Positions 1 to 14,531 of a stretch of DNA of 64,000 bases are shown piece after piece. This stretch comes from Dryococelus australis. Its lineage: Eukaryota > Arthropoda > Insecta > Phasmatodea > Phasmatidae. The DNA lies in assembly GCA_029891345.1 (NCBI GenBank), contig CM056993.1, positions 111,144,123 through 111,208,122 of the forward strand, read 5' to 3'. The position numbers were made by a program, and so were the translations under genes. A model generated the notes under the pieces. The model was given only the letters and a program-made list of their open reading frames with translations, made no database searches and was not told the DNA's origin. Every line of letters begins with the position of its first letter. Positions within the stretch are counted from its first letter, which is position 1.

Positions 1-286
1 GACGCAGCCTTTTATATGAATAAAATACTTAGACTGTTGTTTTAAATCTGGGTTAGAGGAATTTTACAAACATATTAAAGCACTTATTTACACAAAAAGT
101 AGTCTATCCGCACTGTTTTAGAAGTGCTATTGGCAAATAAAGCAGTCTAACTCGGAGAGTTGTTATGGCGCAGCTGTGATGCACACTCCGCTCCCATATT
201 CCCTAATGAGGTTGATATAGTCTATTTCGCAAACGAGTGCGCTTTTATGACTGCCGAGTGTTGTAACACACCATGAACGAAACTAT

Positions 287-380
287 AGGCTGTTCACAGT
301 AAAATGAGCACTTTTGAAAGCCCTGCTTAAGATTTACTTGTATGCACGTTGTGTGTTTTTCCGTCTTATTTAAAATTGTC
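287..380. mobile_element. MITE type A, left-end fragment
   Basis: It starts GGCTGTTCACAGTAAAATG at 288 and continues through TTGAAAGCCCTGCTTAAG. At 381 a second copy's end interrupts it. Confidence 0.75.
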
Positions 381-667
381 ATAGCTGTTCACGATAAAGT
401 GAGCACTTTAGAAATGAACCTTAGAAAAAAGTCACTGACCCTGCGTCCATGTATTTTAATGAGCGCACATCGAAGTGTAAAAATGAGCTGATTTGTAGAG
501 TATTTACTTTCTTAATAATTTCACAGTTTCATTTGACCGACACGTGAATAAAGTGGTGAGGCGTATGGCAATGTTAATTTTACATAGGGCGGAAGAGTAC
601 ACAACGTGTATACAAGTAGATCTTAAGCAGGGCTTTCAAAAGTGCTCATTTTACCGTGAACAGCCTA
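381..667. mobile_element. MITE type A, inverted copy with internal deletion, nested
   Basis: The left end is GCTGTTCACGATAAAGTGAG (384) and the right end CAAAAGTGCTCATTTTACC, then GTGAACAGCC. Compared with 28360-28778 it lacks about 130 bp after the GCGCAC at 463. It is joined directly to the fragment at 287-380. Confidence 0.75.
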
Positions 668-3600
668 TATCAGCTGATGCGTGAGCGAGTGAAGAAGTAA
701 ACCATACTGTAATTATGACAGCTCTGCCGACGTGACCACGGAGAAATGCACGGATAGGCAAGGGTTCGTAGGTGAAGTTTTAATTTATTTGATTTTACGT
801 GGCCACAAATCAGCAATTATTAATGTAACAAATCAAATTTTGTACTAAAAAAGTTACATGTCATGTAAGTGTTTCAAATGAACTGAAACTTAACCAGTGC
901 GTGTTTAGTCCGTTATATTAAAAATAGCGTTGTTTTGATTTTTAACCAACATCGTTATGACCGCTATGGCACGTGCGAGTGTTTTCATTTACTGTAGAAA
1001 ATAAGCGAAGTGTCATGTTAAGTCCTTAAAAATCAATTATTTTTCATTGATGTAAGAAAGATTAGTTAACATGTTGTCCTGTGAAGTATTTACATTTAAA
1101 GGTGGTAATTTTTCATTGGGTGAATAACTTATAGGCCTATCGGTAAAGTTGTAAGGTTGTTTCATATGTACCTGACCTTAAATATTATTTTTGTACACGT
1201 TTGTTGTTTTGAAACTTAGCTTACTTGGTTTCCATTTGCATTTAAATGCAAAAATGTGTTTAACGGTAAATAGGCCATGAGATAAGAAATTTCCTTCTTA
1301 CGTGTAGAAGAATATAAAACTGTGTTACATTTCGATAATGGCGTAGAATCAGCAGCTACTTGTTTTAAGATAATTAATGTAAGTATATCAGTACAAACAG
1401 CGACGCACTATATTTATTGCATTTTGTTTACTGAAATAAAGCTAAAACAAGCAACAATTTTTTATAAAAGTTTGCAAATTATTTTCTTAAGAGAAGAATT
1501 TTGCTCGAACCCCGAAAATAATGTTAACATCCAAACTGCTACTGCATCATGCGAAGAACTACGATTACCATCTCAAGAAAGACATTAAACAAAATTCGCT
1601 ATCATTATAAATTAAACAGCTCCCGTACAAAATAACCTCTCCTATAAAATCTGTTCTTTTGAGGAAACATATTGCTATATTAAGTCCATTGTCCTATCAA
1701 ACAATGTTATCTGCTTCAGGGTTACCAAAGTCCAGCGTTTCTGTGTTAGTAAACATTAGCTGCAGCGGAGGAATAGATTGCTGTTGCCATGAAAACAACT
1801 GTACCCCTGGAACAGGACTACTTTGAGAACTGTCAGAAAAGTGCAATAGTTTGTGAGATTGACAGTCTTTCATGTATGTGTTTAGCGAGAGCTAGGAAGT
1901 AAACTGTAATTATTACACTGTAATTTCGGAAGAAGGGGAGTTAAAATTTTGCATGTTACAAGATAGCTGCATTGCTCACAAAGGATCACACTATCTTTCG
2001 CAACAAGAGTCATTCATCTTCTATGTCAGGGACACCCTCACAACAGTACCTGGTCTGACAAGATGGACATTTTTGGACATTGGCCATAGCGATGCAGATG
2101 TCTGTAATGGAAAAAACAGGACTGAACACTAAAAAATCTTTATTCTCAGAACAATGCTCGATATTTTCTACAAGTACGTCATAAAAGCTTTGCCTACAGA
2201 CAAAAGCTAGCTGGCGCTTTGCAATACTTTTTTTTTTTTTTTTTGGTAATGCTTGTTTTTATTGGGCGCTCATTATGTTTAGCATTCGCCATTGCAGTGC
2301 TCAGCTGCTTGTCTAAAAATGTTTGGGTGAATCACAGATGTCCATTATTAACCTAGTATTCATGGACGAATCACAGAGGTCGGTTCTGCTGGAGCTGGGT
2401 GTGCATGAACATTTCTGAGAAGCGAAAATCATCGTGGCATATACGCTCATATTGGACGCTGCTGGCAGTATAATGCAGAAACGTCCGCAGTTAAGCGAGC
2501 ACATATCTGAACTTGGGAGTTTTTTGACCAAAATCGTCTTTCAGTTTCCTCAGCGCAGTCGGGCATGTACGTATATTTCGTTACTTTCCATTGTTACGTT
2601 TTATTGTAAGTTTCATGGAGGGATTTTGTGGTTTTTATAAAGGGAACGGCGCGTTCACTGAAATAGCCTCTGCCAGCTCAAGTCGGATGGTTATCAGTTA
2701 CGAAAACTGAACTTATGCCTGCAATCACACACTATTGCATGCTAACATTTACACAGTGCAAATAAAACTTACATTTTCTGTGCAATAGTAGGTAGAAAAT
2801 GGAAAAAAAATTGCCAATTTCAGCCACCTGTAGCCTTGACCCCAGAGTTCTGTACATATTGAAGCCTTACCTCTTTGGTTATTAATTAGCTCCTGGCTCT
2901 TTCGGTTGCCATATCCTCGACCAAATAGCACGGTATCCAAACCTGTTTCTCTTGCAGGCTGGTTAGTAGCACAAGAGTCTTCCAAGGCGACACTTCCGAC
3001 CAGTTGCAGAAGTTACTGAAACTAATGTTTGCTTGGAGTCGAACCTGTGCTCAAATTAACTCTAGAATCGATTAAATCTCTGATGATTTAGTTCACACTT
3101 CAATGTTTTGATACATTTAGGCAAAACCACATTATACATTTAAATCACAGCCAGTAGACTAATCGTGGGGAGTGGGAGATTCATATACGGCACGTACCGA
3201 AAACTGCATCTAACGGCACATGCGTCCATGGCGGCTTGGACTGGAACTCGCGACTTCTAGACCCCGAAGGCGATTGCTTTCGCAGCATCGCCCATTAAGA
3301 TTATCAACCTTTAGGGGAAAAAACGCGTTTCCATTTATTTAATGTAAATGTCTAACTGTATTTGCAGTTTCAAACAATTGTCAGCTCAGTTCCTCAAGAC
3401 GTGCCGCATCACTACTCCACTCCGCTCCGTATCCAGAACCCAGTTACCCTCTGTGCTTCAATACATTGGCGTTTCTGTAACTATCTGATGAGGAAGTGCA
3501 AACTTTAAAGACATTCTATTGTGTAGACGGTTGCTTGAAGAAGATGCAGGATCGATTTATCGATTGCAGTTACACTCGAGCTCTCTTCACTGCCGAGAGT

Positions 3601-4968
3601 TTGGACGTCTCCCATAAAAGTCGCTGCGTCCTGCAGTATTCGTAGGTCCCGCGGTGCAGCTTGGGCGTTGGGTCGTGGTGTTGTAAAGAAGGTCTGGTGA
3701 ATTGCTTTACGGTGTGCTTCAGACACTCGTTGAACATTTCTGTTTGTTTTCTCACGAGAAAAAAAACATAAAGCCCGGGCGGCTCGCAAATGGTACTTTA
3801 AAGACGCGAGGGCAGGAAGATACATGAGTGTCTACAAGGGGTGTGCAAGATTGAGTTGCCGTTTCCTTATGTAAAGGGACATCTTGCCACAGATTATCGG
3901 GTACTTTCGAACAAAAAAGAAATAAGACATTTATAGGCAATTCTTACAGTATTTAGGTAACACAATACTCCAGTAGCAGCATTTTTAATCCCTAATTTTC
4001 GAAATTTCTTGAGAGATGGTGTTGATCATCATCTACAGCGCATTGTTAGCGGCGTTTTGCTCTTTCTTATTTTTGATTCAGCACACGCACGCAGGGAGAT
4101 GAGGCACGGTCCCGGGGGAGTTTGCGACGACCGACCGAAGCACACGAAACATTGCTGCATTGGAGCAAGTGCGTCTCGCCATCTTTGTTCTCGCTACAAG
4201 ATGTTGGCTGAACTGAAAGGAATGAGAGGTCTTTTTTTTTGGGAGGACCACGATGACTAGGCATGGAAAACAAGGGTGTTGGGGGAGGGGGGCGGAGTGT
4301 CGCAATAGTTCTGTCTGCTGTGTACTCGTGAACTATGCTGCTACATTAGTCCGCTGTGATGTGGGTGGAGCAGCACCAATTCCCATTTATTGCCATTTAC
4401 GTCTGAACGCAGTGTTTCACTCAAATAGTGTGTTAGGGATTGCTTTGGTTCCGTTACTTAAGGAGTTTCAAGTAAGGAAAATTATTTTTGTGTACGTACA
4501 GTATATTTCCAGAACTAAAACGGACGTAATTATGGAAACTTCAGTTTTATATCTTGTCTAAACAGATTTCAAAGTAATATCCAAGCTAACTATTTGGCTA
4601 CAGTTCAAAATAATTCTTAATGTTATAATAATGCCATAAGGAAATTTTTTCGTAATTAATAACGAGGTTCGTCTATATATTCAAGTTTTACGATAAAATC
4701 GGAAAAAATCCTGGAAGTTAGGCCATAATCGTAGGCAATCAAATACCGCACTTCGAAGAAATTTAGTCGTGGCGTTCTAGTGATTCCAGCAAATATTCTA
4801 GTCAAGTCAAATAATCGTGTTTTATTATATTTACGAAATGAGGCATTAGCTGTTTTTCCATTGTTTGTTTTTTAAATAGAATAATATATTTACTCTTACA
4901 ATAATGTTTAAAGAATTTTTGTAATATCCTGAAACACGGGGAACATTTTAGTGGTCACTTAAACAGCC
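668..4968. other. No gene recognised
   Basis: AT-rich sequence with short open frames only (up to 106 codons, 3505-3825 minus) and no family signal. A poly-T tract lies at 2228-2244. A weak tRNA-like trace on the minus strand near 3230-3300 was not accepted. Confidence 0.7.
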
Positions 4969-5766
4969 TTAAGAGTGGGATGGACCCCTGCATTTTTTTG
5001 TGAAATAGTCGTTTGCGCGAATACGCATATATCGGTAAATTAATGTTCTGCGAGTACGAATTTTTGTCAGAAAAGACAAAATACTACTATCCATGCCCGT
5101 ATTTTTAAAAATACTTTTGTCATATTAATTGTATTCTCGGAGAAAAAAATTAGTTAAAATGGTCAAATGTCGCATTTTTAAAGCTCGCCTATGCAGCTTC
5201 CTTAAGCGGCAAGAGAAAAGTACAGCGATACAGGCGTAGTTTAAGGGGAATGTTGCATGAGAGCAGTATGTTTCTCCAATTTTCGATATAAGTCGTTTTC
5301 CAAAAGGTTTGTCGAAATTTTTGGCTCGACAAGACGCAAATAATAATTTTCAACTCCTTTTTACGTTGTTAGATATTTATTGCCATTATTACTCTCGGAG
5401 CACTGATAGAAGAAAAGAAAGAATTTTGGTTTTTCTTATCTTCAATTAGTGCTCCGAGAATAACGAACACAGTGAATTTGTAACAATATAAGGTGTTCAA
5501 ATCGAGATTTACGTCTTGTCGAGCCAACATTTTATAAATATACGGTTTTCGTGCACCATTCTCCTTAAGCTGTCGTTTTTCATCGCGCGTAATAAAACCC
5601 CACTGTTACAGATCTCATTTGCACAGTACAGCATCACGACGGGAACACTGCACGCCCTGCGCGTAGGAGCGATGAGGCACTAGGCGTGCGTGTTACTGTC
5701 GCCCATATCCCTCCCTCGCTTCTTGACTGGCCGCGGGGTTCCAATGGGGATCCATCCCACTCTTAA
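4969..5766. mobile_element. TTAA-bounded element with inverted ends
   Basis: The left end is TTAAGAGTGGGATGGACC and the right end GATCCATCCCACTCTTAA, an inverted pair of at least 16 bp that starts with TTAA. TTAA targets suggest a piggyBac-type relative, although the ends do not begin CCC. It holds a second TTAA element (5241-5568). A right-end fragment recurs at 13985-14080. Confidence 0.75.
5241..5568. mobile_element. 328 bp foldback MITE bounded by TTAA
   Basis: The ends are TTAAGGGGAATG and CATTCTCCTTAA. The inverted match extends inward: GGCTCGACAAGACG (5322) pairs with CGTCTTGTCGAGCC, and CTCGGAGCACTGAT pairs with ATTAGTGCTCCGAG around a short centre near 5430. Nearly the whole element could fold into one hairpin. 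Confidence 0.85.
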
Positions 5767-5904
5767 CACAGAAAGGAAGCGACGCGATGCGACGTCGCGC
5801 GGCAGGGCTGTGGTTTCCGCCGTGTCCAGATGCTGGGTGTAAGACGCGCACGTCTTCCTGCCGCAGTTGCCACACTGACACTTGAGTTAACGTCGCTTTA
5901 GGTA

Positions 5905-6142
5905 TAGACTTGTTCACGGTAAAGTGAGCACTTTGAAGCCTTCGTTACTTTTTTCTTTCAGCAATTTTTTTTATCCTTTAACCACCTTTTTAAGTAAATA
6001 TTACCATGTAAGTAATAACCACAGCTTGTATATTCCACCGCACTCGGAAGTCAACGTCTAAGGCTGAAATAAAATATAGTTATTGGCTATTATTCCAAAT
6101 GAGAGTGCTTTCAAAAGTGCTAACTTTATCGTGAATAGCCTA
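5905..6142. mobile_element. MITE type B, inverted orientation
   Basis: The element is 238 bp, with ends CTTGTTCACGGTAAAGTGAG and AAGTGCTAACTTTATCGTG. The core holds the type B signature in reverse orientation (TATATTCCACCGCACTCGG, GAAGTCAACGTCTAAGGCTG). Confidence 0.8.
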
Positions 6143-6555
6143 TATTTAACGTTTGTGTGAAACTGAGCGCTTTTGAAAGCCCTGCTTAATTTGTACTATT
6201 ACACGTTATTATATTCTTCCACCGTATGTGAAATTAACATTACCATTGATCTGATCACTTAATTCTTGCACCTTTTAAGTAAAACTATAAAATTATTACG
6301 AAAGGAAATATAATACAATTTGCTAATTTTTACACCTACATGCATTAAATAAACAGAAGGCTAAAAAAATTGTTTCATTATTCACACATGTAGAACCTAA
6401 CACTTCTAATCCAACGTTTGGACTACTTTCTCTTCGTCGTTACCAACTTACTGGGTGCATGGCAACCAGTGCGCCCATTAAAATATATGCATACAAGGGC
6501 AGTGACTTTTTCCTAAGGTTCATTTCTAAAGTGCTCATTTGATCGTGAGCAGCCT
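6143..6555. mobile_element. MITE type A, end to end with the type B copy
   Basis: The decayed left end (AACGTTTGTGTGAAACTGAG) leads into TTTTGAAAGCCCTGCTTAA. The right end reads AAAGTGCTCATTTGATCGTG, then AGCAGCC. It abuts the type B element at 6142. Confidence 0.7.
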
Positions 6556-8216
6556 TTAATCTAAAAAGCGTTTGTCGATGTAAATATTACAGAAATAAAA
6601 ATATTTAATTCATTTTTGTATTCAGCATTGGACACTGATTGACGAATAATGTAAGAACAAACTTTTTTCAGAGAGATTTTAAGCAGCATGTGTGGCGCAC
6701 ACGCACACAAGTTTACATACACCTCTTACCATCGAGTGTATCCAGCATGATGTCAACGTTAGAGATAGACAGTACGTGCTCAGTGACACGTATACTCTCG
6801 CGCCCTGACACATTCACACATCTGCCAGGAAGTGTATGGTTTTTGAGCGAAGTGGAATGGAACATTCCGGGAAATCTGAGAAAAAGGGTTCAGCAATTAT
6901 CTTTTCTGCTATATGGCTTTATTATTGTTATCTTTCAGCCAACGTTTTCAGAAGTTTATAAATATTTTAATTTTTCAGTGGTTAAATTAATAGTTATTTT
7001 AATGTGTGTGTGTGTGTATTAACATTGCTTCAGGGTGATAATAGATGTTTTCTGGCTCGTTTGTAAATTGCGAAGTATTTATAATTTCGTTAATTATATT
7101 TACGTGAATTTAGAGCCGTTATAATAACCTGCCCCCTCTTCTCTTGTTCACACTCTCTCCCCCTCCCTCTGCACCCTAAAATGGCTGTGGCATAAAAACT
7201 TTGACGAAAGTTTTAAGTTGCTAAAACAACGCATCTTTAATTCCTTAATAATTTTCAAAAACGTCGCCTATTGATAGGCTTTACGAGAACTATAGCTACA
7301 CTAAAAGATTTTTCAATATACTTTTGGGATTTATTATTGTCCATTTTTGACCTCGTAGGACTGGGGAAGCCTAGTAGTTTGTTTCGAATAAGTTTAAATC
7401 GCAAAGTTTAGTGTCGGAAAATACGCTGATTTGAAAACTGAAGACGTAAGCCAATTTAAGAAAGAAAGAAGGCCTTATTAATTTTTACTTGTTACTTAAC
7501 GTAGTTAAGTCAACGTTTAATTGGGAAAATACTACACGAATGAATTTCGTCAGTGTAGTAGGTGCTTGTGCCACCTGCCATTAGTAGCATCATAATGATA
7601 TTGTTCTTAATCTATCATTGCTCTAATGGAAATTTTTTTAGTATTTTGTGTCTTTCTCTATTTTGATACTGATTTTCTCTGCTTATAATGATTTCTCAGT
7701 GTTTTCGTCATTACTTGCTATAGAAAATAAATAAATAAATACTTTTCACTTTTCATTCACTGTATTTACCGCTATTGAGCCTAAGTGTTTCGTCATTGTG
7801 CAGTGGCGTTGCGGTGTATTACATTGCAGTTATTTTGTTTCCTGTAGAATGTAGTATCACCGGTATAAATTGTTTCAAACAACTATTTCTTATTTCTGGG
7901 GACGTATATTCATTTACAATGTAACTTGACCACTAACTTTGGGATGTTGTTTATGGAATATATTTCATAATAACTTTTGTTCACTAAATGCATGACGTGA
8001 ATCGAACTAGCTATTAGTTTGTGACATGACCGTTCCATAATAATTTGGCATCCCTCCCGTAGACTTTACAACTTATGTCTAGGCTAACGAACGCTTTTAG
8101 TTATAATTTAACGGCAAAAATGGCGTTTTTACAAATTATGTCAGTAAAATTGTTATATAATAATTTTGTGCCCAACTAGGTGCATTTTTTCCCCTTCAAA
8201 TTACTTTAGAACCGTC
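6556..8216. other. No gene recognised
   Basis: A plus-strand open frame of 127 codons (6639-7022) ends in a GT repeat and shows no domain. The rest is AT-rich, with nothing assigned. Confidence 0.7.
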
Positions 8217-10087
<1,871 letters not shown>

Positions 10088-10095
10088 ACTAATAA

Positions 10096-10389
10096 TTAGG
10101 GATAGGAAAATTTCGCGAGTTCATTTCGGGACAAGATAGACGTCAAACACTTATGCAGTGAAGTCACCTTTGCAATTGGATGACAGTTTATTAAACACGC
10201 CCTGGATGCCTCTGAGCAGATAGTGGACGTGCAAGGAGACACGTAGCAAATCCCATACTGCAAGGTGTTGTGTAACACTGGTTACTCTCTGGAGCCGCAG
10301 CCAATGAACACACAGCTGAAGCTCGAGTGTACACAGGACTGTGGAGTCTAGCCTACAGGTCATTGAACCAGCGAAATTTTCCTATCCCT
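10096..10389. mobile_element. 294 bp MITE with 19 bp inverted ends
   Basis: AGGGATAGGAAAATTTCGC at the left (from 10098) is matched by its reverse complement at the right (10371-10389). ACTAATAA occurs on both sides (10088-10095 and 10390-10397), an 8 bp target duplication as made by hAT-like elements. Confidence 0.8.
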
Positions 10390-10397
10390 ACTAATAA

Positions 10398-11414
10398 CAC
10401 AAAAACGTTTCTTCACAAGCCTTACGATACACTTATATAAATATTTTTGCATTTTCATTTCATGTGGAACGACAATCACAACTGACCTGATAATCATCTC
10501 AGAGATTACCTTGCACCAAGATTACCGGATTTGCAATTATCAGATATCGCAGAACTCAGTCAGTCCCAAGTTTATCACAAATAGTATGTTCCTGGAAAAT
10601 GAGATGGATTAGTTTATCAGTCACATCATTATCTAGCTTCTGGGGCGCACGTAACTCTAATTCGTGATAGCTCGTAGGCCTACATCATTTCCTAAACGGA
10701 TTTCATTTATGTTGTGTACGGTCCAAGCACAGCAGAAAAGTCACAGAACAGCAAAGTATACAGGTAATGTACTGCCATGGGTTTTTAGAACTCATGTCGC
10801 TATGTCCTGGGAAGATGGGGAAGATTGTTTGGTGAAATGTCAATCCGCTGGTTGATAGAAGCGAAATTTCTGGGTTCTATAGATCAACGTAAACAACGTG
10901 GTTCACCCAACCATATTCAAGTCCGCTCCATGGCAACTAATGACCAGTCAATGATTGATTGCGTTCCCGTTAAAGTAACCGGAAAGGCAATATTTATTCT
11001 GCACGTACGCAGCCCAGAGATGACCTGACTCGACATCGAGACGGTTGTCAAAAGGGATGACATTCTCGTCGTTAAGTACACTCTTTTGCAGAAATTCTTC
11101 GTTCTCGTGTCATAACTTCTGATTCACAGTAATTACTGGTAATGTACTATTATAGAAAATTTACATTTTACGACTTGTTTAATATTTTTTGTGCGTAATT
11201 TTAATTGCGTATTATCTGCTTGTTGTATAAAATCGGGAACATATTTATATTTTACCGATAAGCTCCTGCCTTTTTACAAGCAGGAAATAACTCGCAGAGA
11301 AAATTAGATACAAAAGTATTAAACGACTAGTAAAGTGTCAATTTTCTATAACCAAACATTTCCATTGATACCTCTGAAACTGAAATTATGACGCGAAAAC
11401 GAAGAATTTCCGCA
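10398..11414. other. No gene recognised
   Basis: Two overlapping open frames of about 65 codons (10664-11028) show no similarity that I know. No repeats were matched within the window. Confidence 0.7.
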
Positions 11415-11520
11415 TATAATCCGTTCACGGTTACTTCACACTTTTCTGAAGCCCTGCTAAAGTTCTACTTCCATGATATTCCTCCGCCTCGGACAAACTA
11501 AACTTAATTAAGTCTAGAAA
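11415..11520 (-). mobile_element. MITE type E, one-end fragment
   Basis: It reads CCGTTCACGGTTACTTCACA, then GAAGCCCTGCTAAAGTTCTA and ATATTCCTCCGCCTCGGACA. This is the reverse complement of the right ends at 28146, 39420 and 42690. Confidence 0.65.
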
Positions 11521-11710
11521 ATTACAGCAAAGGGACAACGCACCGCATTCGTGCGCACTCAAGTGTGCGTGAGAACTATTTCTTAACTAGGCGCTACCAA
11601 CACACATGTTTCCTGATTGTTTTTATTCATATTTATTGTACATGAAATGTTACATATAGTTTATAAATAAAATATAGGCAAAACTTCAATTTAACGAAAA
11701 ATAAGATACT

Positions 11711-12008
11711 TTAACCCATTCATACCCAGTGTACACAATTGTGTACGTTACGCACGTGTAGGTAATTTTTGGCTGTACTACACACTGTAAAGCTCAATGA
11801 CCAATGATCTTACTTGTTGGTAAATGATTCGCAAACCGTCTTACTGGACTAAGTGTTAATTGGTTAATATAACTGTAGCTGAACATATACCTCTCATAGG
11901 CTCTGACAACGAAACAAGTGTTGTGTCGACTAAAGTACCGCATGCATCATACAATATTTTGTTTGCAACACCTAAGACCGTAATTTAAAGTCGGTCTGAA
12001 GGGGTTAA
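11711..12008. mobile_element. 298 bp piggyBac-like MITE
   Basis: The ends are TTAACCCATTCATACC and, in reverse complement, TTAACCCCTTCAGACC. TTAA duplication followed by CCC is the known mark of piggyBac elements. It has no coding capacity. Confidence 0.7.
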
Positions 12009-12377
12009 AACGAAAGTGATAGATGGCGTATTTAGGAAAGAACTAACCACGTCATACATGGGGTGATTTGTAAAAGGTTTGATTCAAAAAGTGCAAAGAA
12101 AGCGCGAATAGAGTATTACAGGTGAAGCCACCCGCATGTTTCCAACCAATATATTATGATCTATAGCAGTTGAAAAAGCCGTTTTTAGCTGTGTTGGAGG
12201 GCTCGCGAATAGCATTTATAATGTATTGAGATTGGTATTTGTATGTATTGAGAGTACTATACGTACCTCGCCCGAAATGTATTTTCTTTCCGTACATTGA
12301 TATCATGGGGACACGTTTAATGGTTTCGTAAAAAAACGCGGATTTCAAACACTCTGCAACGCGTTTCCACCGCCAGG

Positions 12378-12613
12378 TAGGCGGCCCTTAACAGCGAGGT
12401 GTTGAGCGCCGATGAGGGTGAATCGAAGCGAGTATGGCGCAGCGCCGAAATGAAGGGGGGGGGGGGGAGCAGCAGATCCGCGGGAAAACACGCCGACCAG
12501 CGTCATCGACCGGCACGATTCCCACATGCGAAAATCTGGGGGTGACCCGGCCGGGATTGAACCCCGTTTGCCTTGGTGAGAGGAGAGCAGGTTAACCGCT
12601 CAGCCACTGTGAC
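12378..12613 (-). mobile_element. tRNA-derived SINE, main family
   Basis: Read on the minus strand, the tRNA-like head (GTGGCTGAGCGGTTAACC, then GGGGTTCAATCCCGG as B box) is followed by a conserved body ending CTCGCTGTTAAGGGCCGCC. A poly-G run (12456-12467) disturbs the body. Confidence 0.85.
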
Positions 12614-13834
12614 AAGAGGCAGAAAAGAATTGTAGGAGAGGGGAGAGGAGAGCTGGCTCGCGTACCCACTGAAGTAATTTGTGCTGAAGTATGTAGTACA
12701 TCGTGGGTTGTTTTACCTTTTGAACTTTTCAAAAGGTGATTTCCGAATTGCACGCTATAAGGGGGCATGGGACATAAATTAACGATATAGACAAACCTTC
12801 AGAATTATTTTTCCTAACTATAAGAGCAAATATTTTACCAGAGCGATGTCTTTTTCAGGCGAGCTATTTCTGAAAACGTAAAGTTGTATATGCTTTTGCG
12901 GCTCATGGTAATGTGCGAAATAAGTACACCGATATTACATAGTTGGCAAAACATGTTACATAGTATATTGCCTTCTTTTAGTTTTTCCACGGTCACAAAG
13001 TTGCTCACACAAACCTTTTGTTGGCAATAATTGCCTAATTCAAGGAGGCTTGTCCGTAAGCATTTACTTTTCGCTTATGATTTGGATTATGTGAAGAAAT
13101 TCCAGAAGTAAATATTACTGATCCCCGAGAAACTGTGTGAATTTAGGGGGGGGGGGGGGGAATTCCGTGGATTAAAAATATCGGGTACGTGTCACAGATA
13201 ACGACATATGTACAGTGTTTATTCTAATTAATAATTAATAACTTAGCGCAACTAAATTTATTTTTCTTTATTATTAGTTACTTTTCGTTTTAATATTTAA
13301 TCGCACGTGCTGCTGAATCAACTACGGTCCAAACGCGCGAAAATAAATAAATAATAAAAAATTCAAGCACGTGAGATGAAAAGACGAAATAGCACACCTT
13401 TTTACCTTTCCTATCAAGTAATGCGTTACCACGTAAAGGTGGTGCGCAAACTTATTTTTCTTCTTCTAACGCGGCGCAAAAAACGCCTGGCCTTAGGCAT
13501 ATTAATCTGTACAGCCAATGAATATCACAAAATTCGAATAAAACTCAAAAACTCAATAAACGTCAAAAAGTGAAACGTCCAAAATCGAAAATCCGTGAGA
13601 CTCGCCAAACGATAAAACGCCACACACAAAGTGACGTCGAGCTCCCGATGCCGAGGGTCAAAAATACGAACCATATGTGACGGTTGACACCACACTACTA
13701 ATTCTAAGGTCACAACTAAAAGTCTAAACTTGTCAGATCATTCCGTCTGCCACCCTGCTTCCGGTGTCATATTCCCGGCGTGGCCCAAGGCACAAAATAG
13801 GTAATATACAGAATAACATTGACGTCACGTTCGA
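12614..13834. other. No gene recognised
   Basis: A poly-G run lies at 13146-13160. A basic 65-codon frame (13376-13573) has no family signal. Confidence 0.7.
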
Positions 13835-13984
13835 TGTTGCCGAATTCTGAGTGGTCCGGTCAAACATGAAAACGTCTTCTCAAGCAGACAACAACCAATG
13901 GCAATAGAAAAACTGCTGTTGGGTGTTTATAATATTGAAGTCTACCATTAACTCAAATTTTTTTTCGCGAAAAATCACAACTCT
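13835..13984. repeat. Right-half copy of the 30344-30628 MITE
   Basis: GATGTTGCCGAATTCTGAGT, CTTCTCAAGCAGACAACA and GCTGTTGGGTGTTTATAA match 30478-30628. The left half is absent. Confidence 0.8.
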
Positions 13985-14080
13985 AGCGATGAGGCACTAG
14001 GCGTGCGTGTTAGTGTCGTCCGCATCGCTCCCTCGCTTTTGACCACACGGGGTTCCCACGGGGGTCCTTCCCACTCTTAA
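13985..14080. mobile_element. Right-end fragment of the 4969-5766 element family
   Basis: GCGATGAGGCACTAGGCGTG, then CTCCCTCGCTT and TCCCACTCTTAA match 5668-5766. The left part of the element is missing, and the fragment is joined to the repeat at 13835-13984. Confidence 0.75.
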
Positions 14081-14108
14081 TTGGTGGATTACGTCCCGGC
14101 AACTTGCT

Positions 14109-14531
14109 ATGGGCTATTCACGGTAAACTGAGCACTTCTGAAGCCCTGCCTAAGATCTACTTGTTTCACATAGTGTATTCTTCCGCCTTATGTATAATTA
14201 ACATTGCATCGCGCCTAGTCACTTTATTGATACGTCGATCAAGTCCTAAACTGTGAAATTATTATAAAAGTAAATATTTTACAAATTTACTCATTTCTAC
14301 ACTTCGGTGCATTAAAAAAAACATAAAGCCAAATAAATTATTTAAGTTATCAAAGATGGTTGCCTAACTTTTCATTCGGCGTTAAGACACGAAACTACTT
14401 TCCCTCAGTCGTTACCAACTTTACTGGGCGCACGTCACTCAGTACGATCGTTTAGCTATTTGCTGGTAGGAGCAGTGACTTTTTTCGAAGGTTGATTTCA
14501 AAAGTGCTCACTTTATCGTGAACATTCTGTA
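14109..14531. mobile_element. MITE type A, full length (about 420 bp)
   Basis: Both ends are present: GGGCTATTCACGGTAAACTG and AAAAGTGCTCACTTTATCG, then TGAACATTCTG. It is the best reference copy for type A, with the core AACTGTGAAATTATTATAA and GGGCGCACGTCACTCAGTAC. Confidence 0.85.

Noticed and set aside
3225..3300. tRNA-like segment on the minus strand
   Set aside because: A weak B box (GAGTTCCAGTCC) only; arms do not pair and no SINE body could be matched.
6639..7022. 127-codon plus-strand frame
   Set aside because: Low-complexity and hydrophobic in its last third, ends in a GT repeat, no domain, splice or promoter support.
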